A DNA stretch of 64,000 nt from Setophaga petechia (Eukaryota > Chordata > Aves > Passeriformes > Parulidae), in NCBI GenBank assembly GCA_024362935.1, contig JANCRA010000006.1:35767924-35831923 (forward strand), written 5' to 3'. This document shows positions 31,831 through 43,100 of the stretch, in pieces. Position 1 is the first letter of the stretch. Each line of letters opens with the position of its first letter. The position numbers were made by a program, and so were the translations under genes. The notes under the pieces were generated by a model. It did no database searches. It saw only the letters and a program-made list of their open reading frames with translations, and was not told the DNA's origin.

Positions 31831-31845
31831 GAATAAGAGTGGGAT
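31831..31845 (+). other. Polypurine-like tract before the right LTR
   Basis: GAATAAGAGTGGGAT immediately precedes the LTR. It supports the plus orientation of the env-LTR element. Confidence 0.55.
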
Positions 31846-32460
31846 TGTGAAAAATGCATGTATTTTATGATTGGTTTTTTGCAAATATTAAAATGAGTAT
31901 TATATGTGTGGTGTTAGGAAGTAATGCTGTATTAATTCTCTTAAGTACTGTGTTAAATATAGTTTAAAGTTATAAAAATTGTTAAAATAGAAACAATGCT
32001 ATATAAGATGCTTTGTTAAACAGAAGGGTCTTGCAGTGAGACAGCAGCCACAGGACACCTAAATCTTTCCGAGAAAGGAAATTTATTGCCTTCTTATCAG
32101 AAGAAACTAACTTCTTCCTGCCTCGAAGGCGCTGTTAGGATTAGAAGGAAGAAGTTGACACTGACCCGACAGAATCCTGTGTTTGAATGGAATTTATGCA
32201 TCATGTATGAAGTGTATGAATATGCAACAGGCTATTGTTTTTAAGGGTTAATGCTTTGTTAATGGGTGTCCTTTTTCGGGCTTGTGATGCCCAGGAAGAG
32301 GTACCCGGACGTCCGTAACTCTTTGCTTTTATTGTCTCATATTGTCCTGATTTAAATTGTCCAAATTATTATGACTCTAATTGTATTACTATTTTTATAA
32401 CCATTTTATTGCTATTAAAATTTTAACAATTTCAAAAGCAAGTGATTGGCGTTTTTCACA
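31846..32460 (+). repeat. 615-bp LTR, right copy
   Basis: Partner of 27722-28336. The first 75 bases differ mainly by C in the left copy and T in this one. The rest is more alike. The family also occurs at about 53690-54079. Confidence 0.8.
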
Positions 32461-33318
32461 CTGACAAATTTCAACATTCCAAAGTAGACATCTGTCCCTG
32501 GGCTGCTTGTGGTCAGAGACTCATTTGGATTTTACAATCTTATAAAATACATTCTCTCTTTAAGCATGAATTATTTCATATCATATATTACATGGATGGT
32601 TGGAAGCAGGGCATAACGCGTGGGTGAGGAAAGTGGGGGGCCTGTGACAGAGACCCCATGGCTGGTGGGACATGTGAGATTGAAGGATTTGTGGGGAGCA
32701 GGGTGACCACCGAGGGGTTGCAGTGGAGGGGTCACCTAGGAGTGGGTGTGACAGTCCACGTGGTGAGGTGGCTCATGAACCCCCGAGCCAAAGGGGTCAG
32801 GGAGGGCAGAGCCACTGAAGCTGAGCTGAGCAGAGTGTGATTGTGGGGTTGAAATAGAGATTTTTGGAGTTTGCTTGAATTAGCAATATGAATTAAGCAT
32901 TTAAAGTTTAGCCCGTAGAACTATGTGTTGAATTTTAGCTTTTTACTTAAGAAACCTCTGCCATGGTACAAAGGGCATAGGAAAATGCAAATTTCTGAAG
33001 TTTCCTGCATAAAGACCAATACCACAGAAGACCAAGAGATACAAAAAGCCCAGATAAAGGAACCCCTCTGTCTCCAAGCTAATCAAGGTCGACAGATGTA
33101 CTCAGATAAGCACCAAGGGACCAACAGCGCATGTGCAAAGGAGAAAAGTTCAAAAGTTCAGTCATGAGGAAGACCACAATCTTCAGCCTCAGAGACCGCC
33201 AGAGACCCCCGTGCGACCACTGCAGCAAACAACGCATGGCCAGAAGGGCATGGATATGATCACCATGTGAAGACAGGCAGGGCCAGGGGTTGAATATGCA
33301 TGGAAAAATGTGCAATGT
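32461..33318. other. Spacer between ERVs
   Basis: No gene is recognised. 32620-32840 is G-rich and weakly repetitive. The rest is unremarkable. Confidence 0.5.
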
Positions 33319-33665
33319 TGTGGTAGGGACAGGCGTTTCGGAAGATTGCGGACTGTCACGGAAAGCTGCAAGAACCCTCTCCTCCTTCCTCCCAGAGATA
33401 AGGATCACCCTCGGAATGTAACTAGGAATGCAGCCCCCCTAACATAGGAGGTACCAGTACCACCCTGTACTAACCCCCAGCCCCTTTTGACGTAGGAAAC
33501 CCCCCAAACTATAAAACCCCTAGAGAACAGTTAATAAAGCCTATTTGACCGTCCACCACATTGGTGTAAGCGTAGTCTGTAGCCCGAGTGACCCAAAGAT
33601 GTTTTGGGGTCACCGTGCTGTACTCTAGAACCAGGTCGCCTTGCCTTCGGAATCAGAAGGCAACA
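33319..33665 (+). repeat. ERV-2 5' LTR (347 bp)
   Basis: TGTGGTAGGG...GGCAACA. TATAAAA at 33510-33516 and AATAAA at 33533-33538 give a very short U3-to-R distance. Confidence 0.85.
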
Positions 33666-33668
33666 AAG

Positions 33669-33687
33669 TGGTGCCGAGAACCCGGGA
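33669..33687 (+). other. Primer-binding site, tRNA-Phe-like with one extra base
   Basis: TGGTGCCGAGAACCCGGGA follows the LTR by three bases. It equals the expected tRNA-Phe complement except for one inserted G. The insertion may be decay or may reflect another tRNA. Confidence 0.55.
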
Positions 33688-33792
33688 ACGAAAAGCCCCG
33701 GGATCGGGATTTCTCCTGGACAGAGGACAGCGGTCACAGCGGCCGGCCGACTGTGGCACAGAGGGGGACGCCCCGGGACCAGCTGGATTTCC

Positions 33793-35165
33793 ATGGAAGC
33801 TTTAGCGAAGGTCGTTGAAACAGTATGTATACAATGGGGAATTAAATGTGAGCCTAGGTACTTAACTCTTGCTATGCAGAGACTCCTGGAGCTAGGGACG
33901 GTTGAACGTCCGGTAGATATATTGCATTCAGATACATGGGAAAAATGTACAGTTGCTTTAGCAGAAGACACAAAAAATTCGGGGAGCGGGAAATATCTTA
34001 AGCTGTGGGGAAAGGTGGAGGCAGCTCTCCGCAAAGCTTTAGAGGGTCAGGAGGTTTGGGCGGCTGCCCGGCCGCATTTACTGGTTACACCGAAGCTGGG
34101 GGTTGGGGCAGCAACCCAAACCTCCCACGACAGCGATCCGGGCGGAAACGCGGTCACGCAGGGACCGGGCACCCCCCAATCCCCCCCGGACCCAGACCCA
34201 GACCCCCCAGAGCTCCCGGGAGATCCTCCAAACCCTCCGGAGGACATCCTAACCGCCCCGGGGGACCAGCCGGGTCCAAAAACCCCCCCGATATCCCCCG
34301 AAAAAACAGAGTCTTCTCTGTTCGCTTTTCCCCCGCCGCCTGCTGATCCGGCACAAACCGCAGAGACACGCGCGCGGTGTTTCTGGGGCGAATTGACTGA
34401 CGCAGCTCACGGTGTGGAGGCTGCAGTCAGCGCTGACACACGGGCGGCAGAAGTGCGGCTGCCATTCAAACATGGCACCGCCGGACAGGGAGAGGGGCGG
34501 GGCTCACGTGTCCGCGGCGGGAAAAGCCTGGAGGGGGAGATGGCCGCGAGTACGCCTGCGCAGGAGACCGGCGCCGGTCAGTGCCGGGAGTGGACACACA
34601 CAGACACGCAGGAGCAGGGAGGAATGGGGGGGGGCAAGCATTTGCCCGGGAGCCGCGCCCACCACCACCACCGTATAAGGGAGAAATCCCTCCCGGTGAG
34701 GGGCAGGGCGAACCCAGGGGGTGGGAACAACACCACCTCCAAGAGGAGGGGCGACACCGCCTCTGGGGGGAGGAGCGGCACAGCCTCCAAGAGGAGGGAC
34801 GGCGCCGCCTCCAAGGGGAAGGGCGACACCGCCCCCGAGGGGAGGGGTGGGGCCGAAGCCGAACAAAACGGCAGAGCAAACAGGAAGCTCGCTCCCAATC
34901 CACTTCCGACTTTGATAGGAGCAACAGCTCCTCAGACTATTCAACAGACCTCACCGGCTCCGGCAGTGATTCGGAAAGGGAGCACACAGATATACAGCGG
35001 TTTCGCGTGAAACCAAATAAATCCTTAAACAAGGTCAGGAACCAATCGTACAAGCTTACCGACTGGGGCAAAATAAAGATCGCCTGCGCAGACTGGGCAC
35101 CCGTGGCGGCTGTGCATGCTTTCCCAGTGAGAATTAAGAAGGGTCACTTCGCTAGGGACTGCAGA
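33793..35165 (+). pseudogene. gag: ERV-2 gag, frameshifted and lacking most of capsid
   Basis: The ATG at 33793 (MEALAKVVE) opens a matrix-like domain of the alpharetroviral kind, with the helix YLKLWGKVEAALRKAL. A Pro-rich region follows. The frame runs to 35010. From about 34900 a second frame carries what looks like the start of capsid (ADWAPVAAVHAFPV). It passes directly into the second half of a CCHC knuckle (KKGHFARDC, 35134-35160). About 200 capsid residues and the first CXXC are therefore missing, consistent with an internal deletion. The Pro/Gly/Arg-rich part at 34736-34860 contains imperfect 24-bp repeats. Confidence 0.75.
34736..34860 (+). repeat. Imperfect 24-bp tandem repeats within ERV-2 gag
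   Basis: About five units encode an eight-residue pattern (for example SKRRGDTA, SGGRSGTA, SKRRDGAA, SKGKGDTA). The basic, low-complexity insert lies between matrix and capsid. Confidence 0.75.
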
Positions 35166-35209
35166 TCTCGGCCACGGGGAAACGGGAGAGGGGGGGGCGC
35201 TCGGGCCAC

Positions 35210-35800
35210 ATGCAGCCTCCTCCCGCTTTGAATGTGAGACGGCCCGTCCAGGTGAACCCCCAGTGGGGGGGAGGATACATTCTGCTCCCACAGGAGACAA
35301 TCAATACAGCACACCACACCGATACAGTTGCAGGGCTCTGCAACACCACAGATAATACCCCCACACACCTCACTGCCACAAGCCGCGCAAGCGCCACAGA
35401 GCCAGCAGGGGACGCCCCAGACCGGGATCCCTGGGTGGCCCTGGCCATGAAAATAGGGAAAGAACCCCTAAAAGTGTGGGGAACATGCCGCCTATACGGG
35501 AGCCATGACCACCACACCGTGGGGCTCCAGTTCTGGGCGGACACAGGGTCGGATTGTACGATAATCCCCCAATCATATTGGCCCAGACACTGGCAAATCA
35601 AAGAAGTCCCCCCGGTGAACGGAGTGGGGGGGCAAACCCGGGCGTGGAAAAGCACCCAGCTGGTGGCTATAACACTCCACACGAACAAGGGACCAGAACA
35701 GACAGTAGCAATTTACCCCTACATTTTGCAAAACTCTCCACCCTTGATAGGTAGAGATGTCCTCGCTATGCTCGGAGTCAGGATTACAAATTTATCTTAG
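35210..35800 (+). CDS. pro: ERV-2 protease region
   Basis: An open frame of 196 codons with the aspartic-protease active site ADTGSD and a later IGRDVL, which matches the conserved second protease motif (GRD). Cleavage of Gag and Gag-Pol by a dimer is the family role. The frame ends TTA TCT TAG immediately after the shift heptamer, so this part and pol are linked by -1 frameshifting. The frame differs from both gag pieces, so gag-pro continuity is broken upstream. Confidence 0.82.
   Translation: MQPPPALNVRRPVQVNPQWGGGYILLPQETINTAHHTDTVAGLCNTTDNTPTHLTATSRASATEPAGDAPDRDPWVALAMKIGKEPLKVWGTCRLYGSHDHHTVGLQFWADTGSDCTIIPQSYWPRHWQIKEVPPVNGVGGQTRAWKSTQLVAITLHTNKGPEQTVAIYPYILQNSPPLIGRDVLAMLGVRITNLS
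35788..35794 (+). promoter_or_regulatory. -1 frameshift heptamer A AAT TTA at the pro-pol junction
   Basis: Phased as ACA AAT TTA TCT TAG in the protease frame, two codons before its stop. A AAU UUA is the heptamer known from alpharetroviruses. The pol frame is open from here. No downstream structure was worked out. Confidence 0.85.
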
Positions 35801-38436
35801 TGGCCACTGCCGTGCATCCTTCGCTGCCGATCAAACTAACCTGGAAACCATCAGAAGTGGTTTGGGTCGAGCAGTGGCCTTTATCAGAGAACAGAGTGGC
35901 AGCTTTACTGGAACTGGTTGACCGGGAACTGAAAAAGGGTCACATAGAACCCTCGACTAGCCCATGGAACACCCCTGTTTTTGTAATTCCCAAAAGGTCT
36001 GGAGAGGGTTTTCGCCTCATCCATGACCTGAGAGAGGTGAACAAGACAGTTGGGCCCATGGGCCCTGTACAAACACTGTTACCTGCAAACTCAGCCATCC
36101 CTGAAGGACAGCCATGCGCAGTGCTGGACATCAAGGACTGTTTTTTCTCAATACCCTTGCACCCTGAAGACAGGGAACGATTTGCCTTCTCTGTGGTGTT
36201 TCCTAACGGCGCACGGCCCAATCTCCGCTTTCAATGGAAGGTACTTCCACAAGTATTTGTCCACAGCCCTAGTATCTGCCAGATCACCGTAGACAGAGCG
36301 CTGATGCCAGTCAGGCACGCCTACCCCTCTGCAACCATCATTCAATACATGGATGACATCCTAGCTGCAGCTCCATCAGCAAGTGAAGTAGAACGCCTGA
36401 TATCTGCGATCACAGAAACCCTCCAAGCAAATGGCTTAGAGATCGCCACTGCAAAGATCAAGAAAGGACCCTGCGTGACCTTTCTGGGCGTAGGAATCAC
36501 AGATTCATACGTGACTCCTCCCAAGGTGAAGGTCCACCGAGACATCAAGACACTACATGATGTACAATGCCTGGTGGGATCGCTGCAGTGGGTTCGCAAC
36601 GTCATCCTGATCCCCCCTGAAGTCATGGAACCATTGTATGAGCTGCTGAAAGGAAAGCACTCCTGGGAACCCAAGGAACTGACACCGCAAGCAGCGAGCT
36701 CCCTGGATTTCATTGAACAGCAGATATCCACTGGCACGCTAGCCAGGTGGAATCCAGCGATGCCTTTGGACCTATATGTACACTTTACCCCGAAGGGGGG
36801 AGTGGGGGCGCTGGCCCAAGGACCTCCCGAGAAGTCCCGACCGATCCAATGGGTGGTCCTCGGAAGGCCTGCCCGTGCATTCTCCCCGGGAATCAAATGC
36901 ATCGCCAACCTCATCAGGAAAGGCAGGAGACTCGGACTGAGACACCTAGGAACAGAGCCAAAGAGAATCTATCTTCCCTTTCGCAAGCAGCCGACCACGG
37001 AGGCAACCACAGTTTCAGAGTACCTAGCCCTTGCTCTCACCGGCTTCGGAGGAGAGATCTCCTACTCCTCCAAACCACCTTGGACTCAGCTGCTGACCAT
37101 CATCGACATAGACATACCACCAAAGGTCAAGGACCGACCTCAGCCAGGACCAACAGTTTTTACGGATGCTTCTTCCACAACTTCAACTGCAACAGCAGTG
37201 TGGCAGGTAGGAGAGCAGTGGCATTGTGTCAAAGCATGTGACCCCACACTGTCAGTGCAGCAGCTGGAAGCAGCAGCAGTAGTCCTGGCATGTGGACTTT
37301 TCCGAGATGAACACCTCAACATTGTAACGGACTCTATATTCGTGGCGAGGCTCTGCCTAGCCATGACAGGACCAGGTGTGTCAACATCAACAGCAGCTCT
37401 GATGCTGGAAGAAGCACTGTCCTCACGGAAGGGCACCATATCCGTCATTCACGTAAACAGTCATGACCCAGTCAAAGGTTACTTCCAGATAGGTAACGAC
37501 AAAGCAGACGCTGCAGCAAAGGGTGTGTGGACATTGCAAGAAGCTCGCCAACTGCATGAGTCACTCCACATCGGGGCCAAAGCGCTGGCAAAGAGGTGCG
37601 GGATTTCAACAGCGGACGCAAAACACGTGGTAGCTACATGTCCTCACTGCCAGAAGTCGCCTTTGTGGACCAGTGGGGTCAACCCGAGAGGCCTCAAGCC
37701 TTCAGAGATCTGGCAGTCGGACTTTACTGTGTGCCAGCTGCTGAAACCCCGAGCGTGGCTTGCAGTGACAGTGGACACTTTCAGCGGAACGATCATAGCC
37801 ACACAGCATCCCAAAACTGACTCCAAAGCCACAATTCAGCACTGGCTGACAGCCATGGCATGGCTTGGCATTCCCAAACAGATTAAAACTGACAATGGTT
37901 CCAATTTCACTTCCAAACCGGTGCAAGAATTCGCCTCGAAATGGGGCATCACTTTAGTGCAAGGCATTCCTTACAACAGTACTGGACAAGCCATAGTCGA
38001 GAGAGCAAATCAGACCCTGAAAAATAGGATAGAGGTGTTGGCAAAAGCAGAGGGCTTTGCCAATTCCATTCCCTCAGGGGACCAGGCACGTATACTAGCA
38101 ACTGCTTTGCTAGCACTGAATCAATTCCCCAGGGGGGAAGAGGCAAACAGTCCCATTCAGAAACACTGGGCCTCCAGAGTCTTAGAGGAGGGCCCACAGA
38201 TTGTAATCAGAAATGAGCTGGGGGAATGGGAACAGGGCTGGAAATTGATACCCACGGGGCGAGGGTACGCAGCTGTCAAAAAGGACGGCAAAATTAGGTG
38301 GTGTCCGCTGAAATCTGTAAAGCCTGACCTGCGCAGTGAGCAGGAGGATACTGATGTGAATTGTGAGTTTCTGTTTACAGGGCATGATCATAGGACGCCC
38401 TCGGGATGCGTACACTCCCCTTCCAGAGGAAAGTGA
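35795..38436 (+). CDS. pol: ERV-2 Pol (RT, RNase H, integrase), open
   Basis: Numbered from the GTG at 35800 (878 aa). Reverse transcriptase has VFVIPKRSG and YMDD at 183-186. RNase H has TDAS (Asp456) and later TDSIFV and NDKADA. Integrase has the CPHC zinc ligands and the triad Asp641, Asp698, Glu734 with DX35E spacing. The C-terminal part ends overlapping the env start. No internal stop is present although gag and env are broken and the LTRs are several percent diverged. The layout (protease in the gag-side frame, RT after a -1 shift) is alpharetroviral. Confidence 0.88.
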
Positions 38437-39746
38437 CAGACCACCAAGCCATCAGACAGCGCCTGAGAAACCCCCAAGAGTGAGACCCAAGCAGCAACAG
38501 TGCTTCTGTGTGATATTGCTGCTGGGGCTTGTCGCCAGAGGGCAAACCAGCTCAGACCACTACCCCCATCAGCCATTCAGGTGGGTCATGCAACATCTCA
38601 CCGACAATAAGATGCTCAAAGACATCACCACACCGAACACCCCATCATTCGTGCTTCGCGTTACCGACTTGTTTCCAGGACAACCAAAGGTAGACCCCCA
38701 TTCTCCACACGCCACACACATGTACCTATCTTACTGGTGCCCAGCTTCAAACCCAGGAAAGAGCTACTGTAACCAACCGGGGTGGGGACATTGTGGGCAC
38801 TGGGGGTGTGAAACAATAGTCACGGACGCCGGGCTGTCAGGGCCTGGGTGGGACCCACAAGAGCCCGACAAGTTCCTACAATTCACCTGGGCACCTGCAA
38901 GATGCAAAACACCCGTCTTCCTCCACGGAAATTACTATCGGAACCGCCATAAAATCCCCAGAATTCGAAAATGCACTCATTACAACATGACAGTTTTACA
39001 GCCAAATCATCCTAGCTGGGCAGTGGGCAAAGCGTGGACAGTGGTCCTTCAAGGGTCAAAGCAGTGGGTGAACGTACGAATTACCAGGCTTTTACTGTCG
39101 GCACCCCGAGCAGTTGGACCCAACAAAGTGATAAAAAGCACGCAGAAAGGGAGAAACATAACCTACCCTAAACCCTTACCCACAAGGGACACCAAGGTCC
39201 CAACCGGCGATGAGGAAGCCTTCCAGATAGGCCACTCAGCCGGGTCAGATTCAGACCCAATCCTTCGTATGTTAGATGCTACCTTTCTATCCCTGAACGA
39301 ATCTAACCCTAACCTAACTGACTCCTGTTGGCTTTGTTATGATATTAAACCCCCTTTTTATGAAGGAGTCGCTTTAGATACCCCCTTTAGTTATTCCACA
39401 GCCAATGCCCCTCACCAGTGCAGGAATCACCCTGAGCCAAGTCACAGGTCGGGGCAGATGCTTTGGCAATGCAACCCTAGCTAAGCGGAGAGGAGACGTC
39501 TGTACCGAAATAGTCAAGCCTGACAGGAAAAATAATAAGTGGGTGGTCCCCTCCGCATCTGCTATGTGGGTTTGTCAGAAATCTGGGGTGAGACCCTGCG
39601 TGTTCCTTGCCAAATTCAGTGACTCTAACGACTTCTGTGTCCAAGTTCTGATCGTCCCTAGGGTCCTGTACCACTCAGATGAAGAGGTGTATCACCTTTT
39701 CGAAGAACCCAGCCGGCTCCACAAAAGAGAAATATTACAGGTATAA
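38384..39746 (+). pseudogene. env: ERV-2 env surface subunit, frameshifted
   Basis: The likely ATG at 38384 overlaps the end of pol. A hydrophobic stretch (CFCVILLLGLVA) after about 45 residues is the signal region. The first frame runs to a stop at 39484 and contains SCWLCYD, the CXXC motif typical of gammaretroviral SU. The next part (39405-39746, containing many Cys and ending [10 protein letters not shown]) is in another frame. RLHKR looks like the SU/TM cleavage site. At least two indels separate SU and TM frames. Confidence 0.75.
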
Positions 39747-39754
39747 CTATAGCG

Positions 39755-40285
39755 ATGCTACTCGGCTTGGGAGCTGCTGGAACAGCAACAGGTGTCTCGG
39801 CCCTAGCGACTCAGCACCAAGGACTGTCCCAGCTGCAGATGACGATTGATGAGGACCTGCAGAGGATCGAGAAATCCATATCCTTTCTGGAGAAGTCAGT
39901 CTCCTCACTTTCAGAAGTGGTCCTGCAGAACAGGCGAGGTCTAGACCTCCTGTTCATGCAGCAGGGAGGCCTGTGTGCTGCCCTGAAAGAGGAGTGCTGC
40001 TTCTATGCAGACCACACAGGAGTTGTCAGAGACTCCATGGCAGAGCTCCGAAACAGACTGGCTCAGAGACAAAAAGACAGGGAAGCCCAGCAGGGCTGGT
40101 TCGAATCCTGGTTCAATCGATCACCATGGCTAACCACCCTAATTTCTACCCTAGCAGGTCCGCTGGCAATGTTGCTTTTAGCTGTTACCTTCGGACCGTG
40201 CCTGCTGAACAAGCTAGTCTCATTTGTTCGGAGCCGCTTGGAACGGACTGACATCTTTTTCGTAGGACGGCAACAGATGCTGTGA
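39755..40285 (+). pseudogene. env: ERV-2 env transmembrane subunit
   Basis: An open frame of 176 codons beginning with a Gly/Ala-rich fusion-peptide-like segment ([17 protein letters not shown]). A helical region, the [10 protein letters not shown] segment and CX6CC (CAALKEECC) follow. A membrane anchor ([19 protein letters not shown]) and a short tail end it. This is a gamma-type TM. It is in a different frame from the part of SU immediately upstream, so the full env frame is broken. Confidence 0.8.
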
Positions 40286-40440
40286 ACTTATCAGGAACAC
40301 TGCCGGTCACGAGAAAACTCGCCTGGCAGAAATTTACTCAGGTTTCCCAAAACCCTTTTTCCTTGTTAGACCCCAACCTTCTACCTCATTTAGTGCCTAT
40401 ATATACATATATGCATGTAACTACCTCGCTCATTTGTGGG

Positions 40441-40455
40441 AGAGAGGGGGGGAGA
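40441..40455 (+). other. Polypurine tract of ERV-2
   Basis: AGAGAGGGGGGGAGA directly before the 3' LTR. Confidence 0.8.
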
Positions 40456-40672
40456 TGTGGCAGGGACAGGCGTTCGGAAGATTTCGGGCTGTCACGGAGA
40501 GCTGCAGAAACCCTCTCCTCCCTCCTCCCAGAGATAAGGATCACCCTCGGAATGTAACCCCCCTAACATAGGAGGTACCAGTACCACCCTGTACTAACCC
40601 CCAGCCCCTTTTGACGTAGGAAACCCCCCAAACTATAAAACCCCTAGAGAAGAGATAATAAAGGCTATTTTT
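40456..40672 (+). repeat. ERV-2 3' LTR, truncated after the poly(A) signal
   Basis: Aligns to the first part of the 5' LTR, missing 11 bases present there (CTAGGAATGCA region). Homology stops just after AATAAAGGCTATTT, so the end of R and all of U5 are absent. Confidence 0.85.
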
Positions 40673-40682
40673 TTCTTTCCTG

Positions 40683-40713
40683 AAAATTAACAACCTTTTC
40701 TGTTGTTAATTTT
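40683..40713. repeat. Perfect 12-bp hairpin next to the broken LTR
   Basis: AAAATTAACAAC (40683-40694) and its exact reverse complement GTTGTTAATTTT (40702-40713) flank a 7-base loop. It lies 10 bases past the LTR breakpoint. Confidence 0.85.
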
Positions 40714-40829
40714 TAAACCAATTTTTGGCCCAAACACTGAAATGTGATGTCCATCATTTACCTTGTGATGTAACTGACATTAAATGTTGGAGAAGGGAGA
40801 CATGACACCAGATGGTTCATCAACGTAGC

Positions 40830-41160
40830 TCATTTATTGATCGATCTTATTGGGTTAAATACACTTCATAATTAGCCTCATACATATTGCAAAAGCTGAG
40901 CTCATTATTGGTTAAAAGGCATTTGCATCAATATCTGCAACATAGTTATATTTCTGTTGTTCGCTAGCTATGATTCCTACAGCACGTCTGCTAGGTTCAG
41001 GCCAAGTTGTTTTGCTGACAAGGGCACTGTGATCACAGAGCTACCCTTGGTTCCCACAGCTACCCTTGCCCTATTTACTGCTCATATTGATCATCTTATA
41101 GCCACTGTGGCCTTTCTCATCAAGCCACTCAGCAATTAGGCTCTCTACAATTAAATTCTA
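40830..41160 (-). repeat. Probable LTR fragment, minus strand
   Basis: Contains TCATTTATTGATCGATC (reverse AATAAA) and CATACATATTGCAAAAGCTGAG, which resembles the LTR at 26164-26491. The edges are unclear. Confidence 0.4.
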
Positions 41161-42656
41161 ACAGTACCACAGAAAATAGTCATGGGGAAGAATCATGCTG
41201 CCAGACACAAGATAAGCACATTTCTTTTTAAGTTTCAGTATCTTTAAAACACAGCTAAGGGTAACTTCTCATTCTTAGCCACAGAGTACTGTGGGTAAGT
41301 CAATGTAACCATAAGTATACTACAGGTGTGACTCAAGATTCCAATGGATAATCCACTTTTCAGCCACCTGTTCCTAGTGGTGCATCCCTAGTAGGGCACA
41401 GGGCGAGTATTCATGTACTTCTCATGAGCCACAGAGATTTCAAAGGAGGTCTTCAAAATGAGGCTTTTCTTGATGAAGCACCACATAGACGGACACGTGG
41501 GAAATAAGGGCCATGAAACATGAAGAAAGATATCCCTCCTTTTCTGAACTCCTGTCTTCTCCTTTTTGCCTATTCATTAGAAATTGTGCTGTAATTCAGT
41601 TGCTGGGATAATTTTTGTGAAGGTTGTTACCCTGTGTTTAAAGACAGACAAACCCCATCCCACTGAGGTGGCTCATTCGAAATTCAGGGTCTGTTTTAAG
41701 CTATTTAAGATGAATTGGGAAGACATTTCCTAGGTAGTGGGTTTCAATTTTTCTGAGAAAGCCAGCACACAGAGATGACAGAGCATCTTTAAAACAATCA
41801 GTCCAAAAAACTACTCCAGAATGTGATGAGACCAACAATCCCTGTGTCAGCACGTCACCCACAGGGCAGCGACTGAAGTGACAGGGCTGAGCCCTCATGC
41901 TTAAATGATGTAAAGACATTTTAAAAAGCCCCAGTGCCTCACCAGTGCCCCTTAAAAAAGGGCATGAACTAAATTAGTCTATTTTTTTCCGGCTATGAAA
42001 ACTGTTTCTAGTTCAAGAGAGAATTTAAAATAAAAAGAACAAGTGACACTAAGCACAGATCATTGCAAGAACACCTTTGTTAGTTACATCAAAAAGACTT
42101 GGCTGCAGAAGGGATTTTGCGTTGTAACTCTCCCCTGAATGGAAAAAAAAAAAAAAAAAAGAGAGAAATTTTTACTGAGGGAAGAAAAATGCAAAACCTC
42201 TTGGTGAAAACACCAGCATGAGTTCACTTCAACTGCAGGCAATTAATCCCTTCCATGGGCAGGATTTTAGCTTTGATGAAAATGTTGACAAATTTGCTGC
42301 CCCTTGCTGTTGCTTCTTCTATCTTCAAAGAATCAAAAATGTGTCAAATCTGCTGAAGACAGGCGGGGACCGTGAGAAAGAACCAGTTGGCAGAAAAAGG
42401 AGCAAAAAGAATGTCAATTCTCTTCACCGTTTCCCCTTCTCTGATTTAACCTTTGTACTTTGAAGTGGGGAACTCTGTTTGCAACCCCAACTAAAATACT
42501 GAAGTTACTCTTTCTAACATCTTTTCCGTCCCTTCAGGCACGCAGAAATAAGAGTGACTTTTGCCTTCACTGGACAAAGGGCAAGACTTTCCATTGGGAT
42601 TCCTCAATTTAGACCTTTCTGGAAGTTCCAGCGCTTGTCTTGCTGGTTCGGGGCTT
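41161..42656. other. Noncoding stretch
   Basis: No gene recognised. A poly(A) run of about 18 bases is at 42143-42160. Confidence 0.5.
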
Positions 42657-43100
42657 GTTATAAATAAGAAGCTTGACTAGGCCAATATTCAAGCAGCAAT
42701 CAATTTATTATTTAATATGGTAAAGTATGAGCAATACAGCGCTGGGTACAGTGGGGGAAGTTTTCCCTCCAACTGCACATCGATAATTGAGGATTACAAG
42801 TATTTATAGGGGTACTCCTCATTTTTTTTCAGCAGTTTCTATTTCCAACTTATTACATCACAATTCTATACACTATTGTGATTTAATTTTTCTCAGGATA
42901 TGTTTTTAAAGGAGTATCCCCAGATGGTGGTGGTCCAGTTTCCGACAGAAGAAAGACGGATCCCCATCTGGTAGAGTCCAGCTCCTCAGATGTAGGTCCA
43001 ACTTGTTAATTGCAGAGACTATAAATCTAATAACAGTGATGTCCAGCTTCCCTTGGTCGAACCCATAAATCCTTGAAGTGGTAGTCATCTTCTTTTCTCA
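42657..43100 (-). repeat. Probable solo LTR, minus strand
   Basis: On the minus strand it has a TATA-like CTATAAATAC and an AATAAATTG poly(A) signal and ends TTATAACA at 42657. The right edge is not defined. No internal retroviral sequence adjoins it. Confidence 0.45.

Larger units (their letters stand above)
33319..40672 (+). mobile_element. ERV-2: alpharetrovirus-like gag-pro-pol with gamma-type env
   Basis: A 7.35-kb provirus: 347-bp 5' LTR, tRNA-Phe-like primer site, gag with a large internal loss, protease, a long open pol reached by an AAATTTA -1 shift, frameshifted env, a purine tract, and a 3' LTR cut off shortly after its poly(A) signal. The LTRs differ at roughly 10 places plus an 11-base indel in about 215 aligned bases, so the copy is older than ERV-1. 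Target duplication cannot be tested because the right end is missing. Confidence 0.9.
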
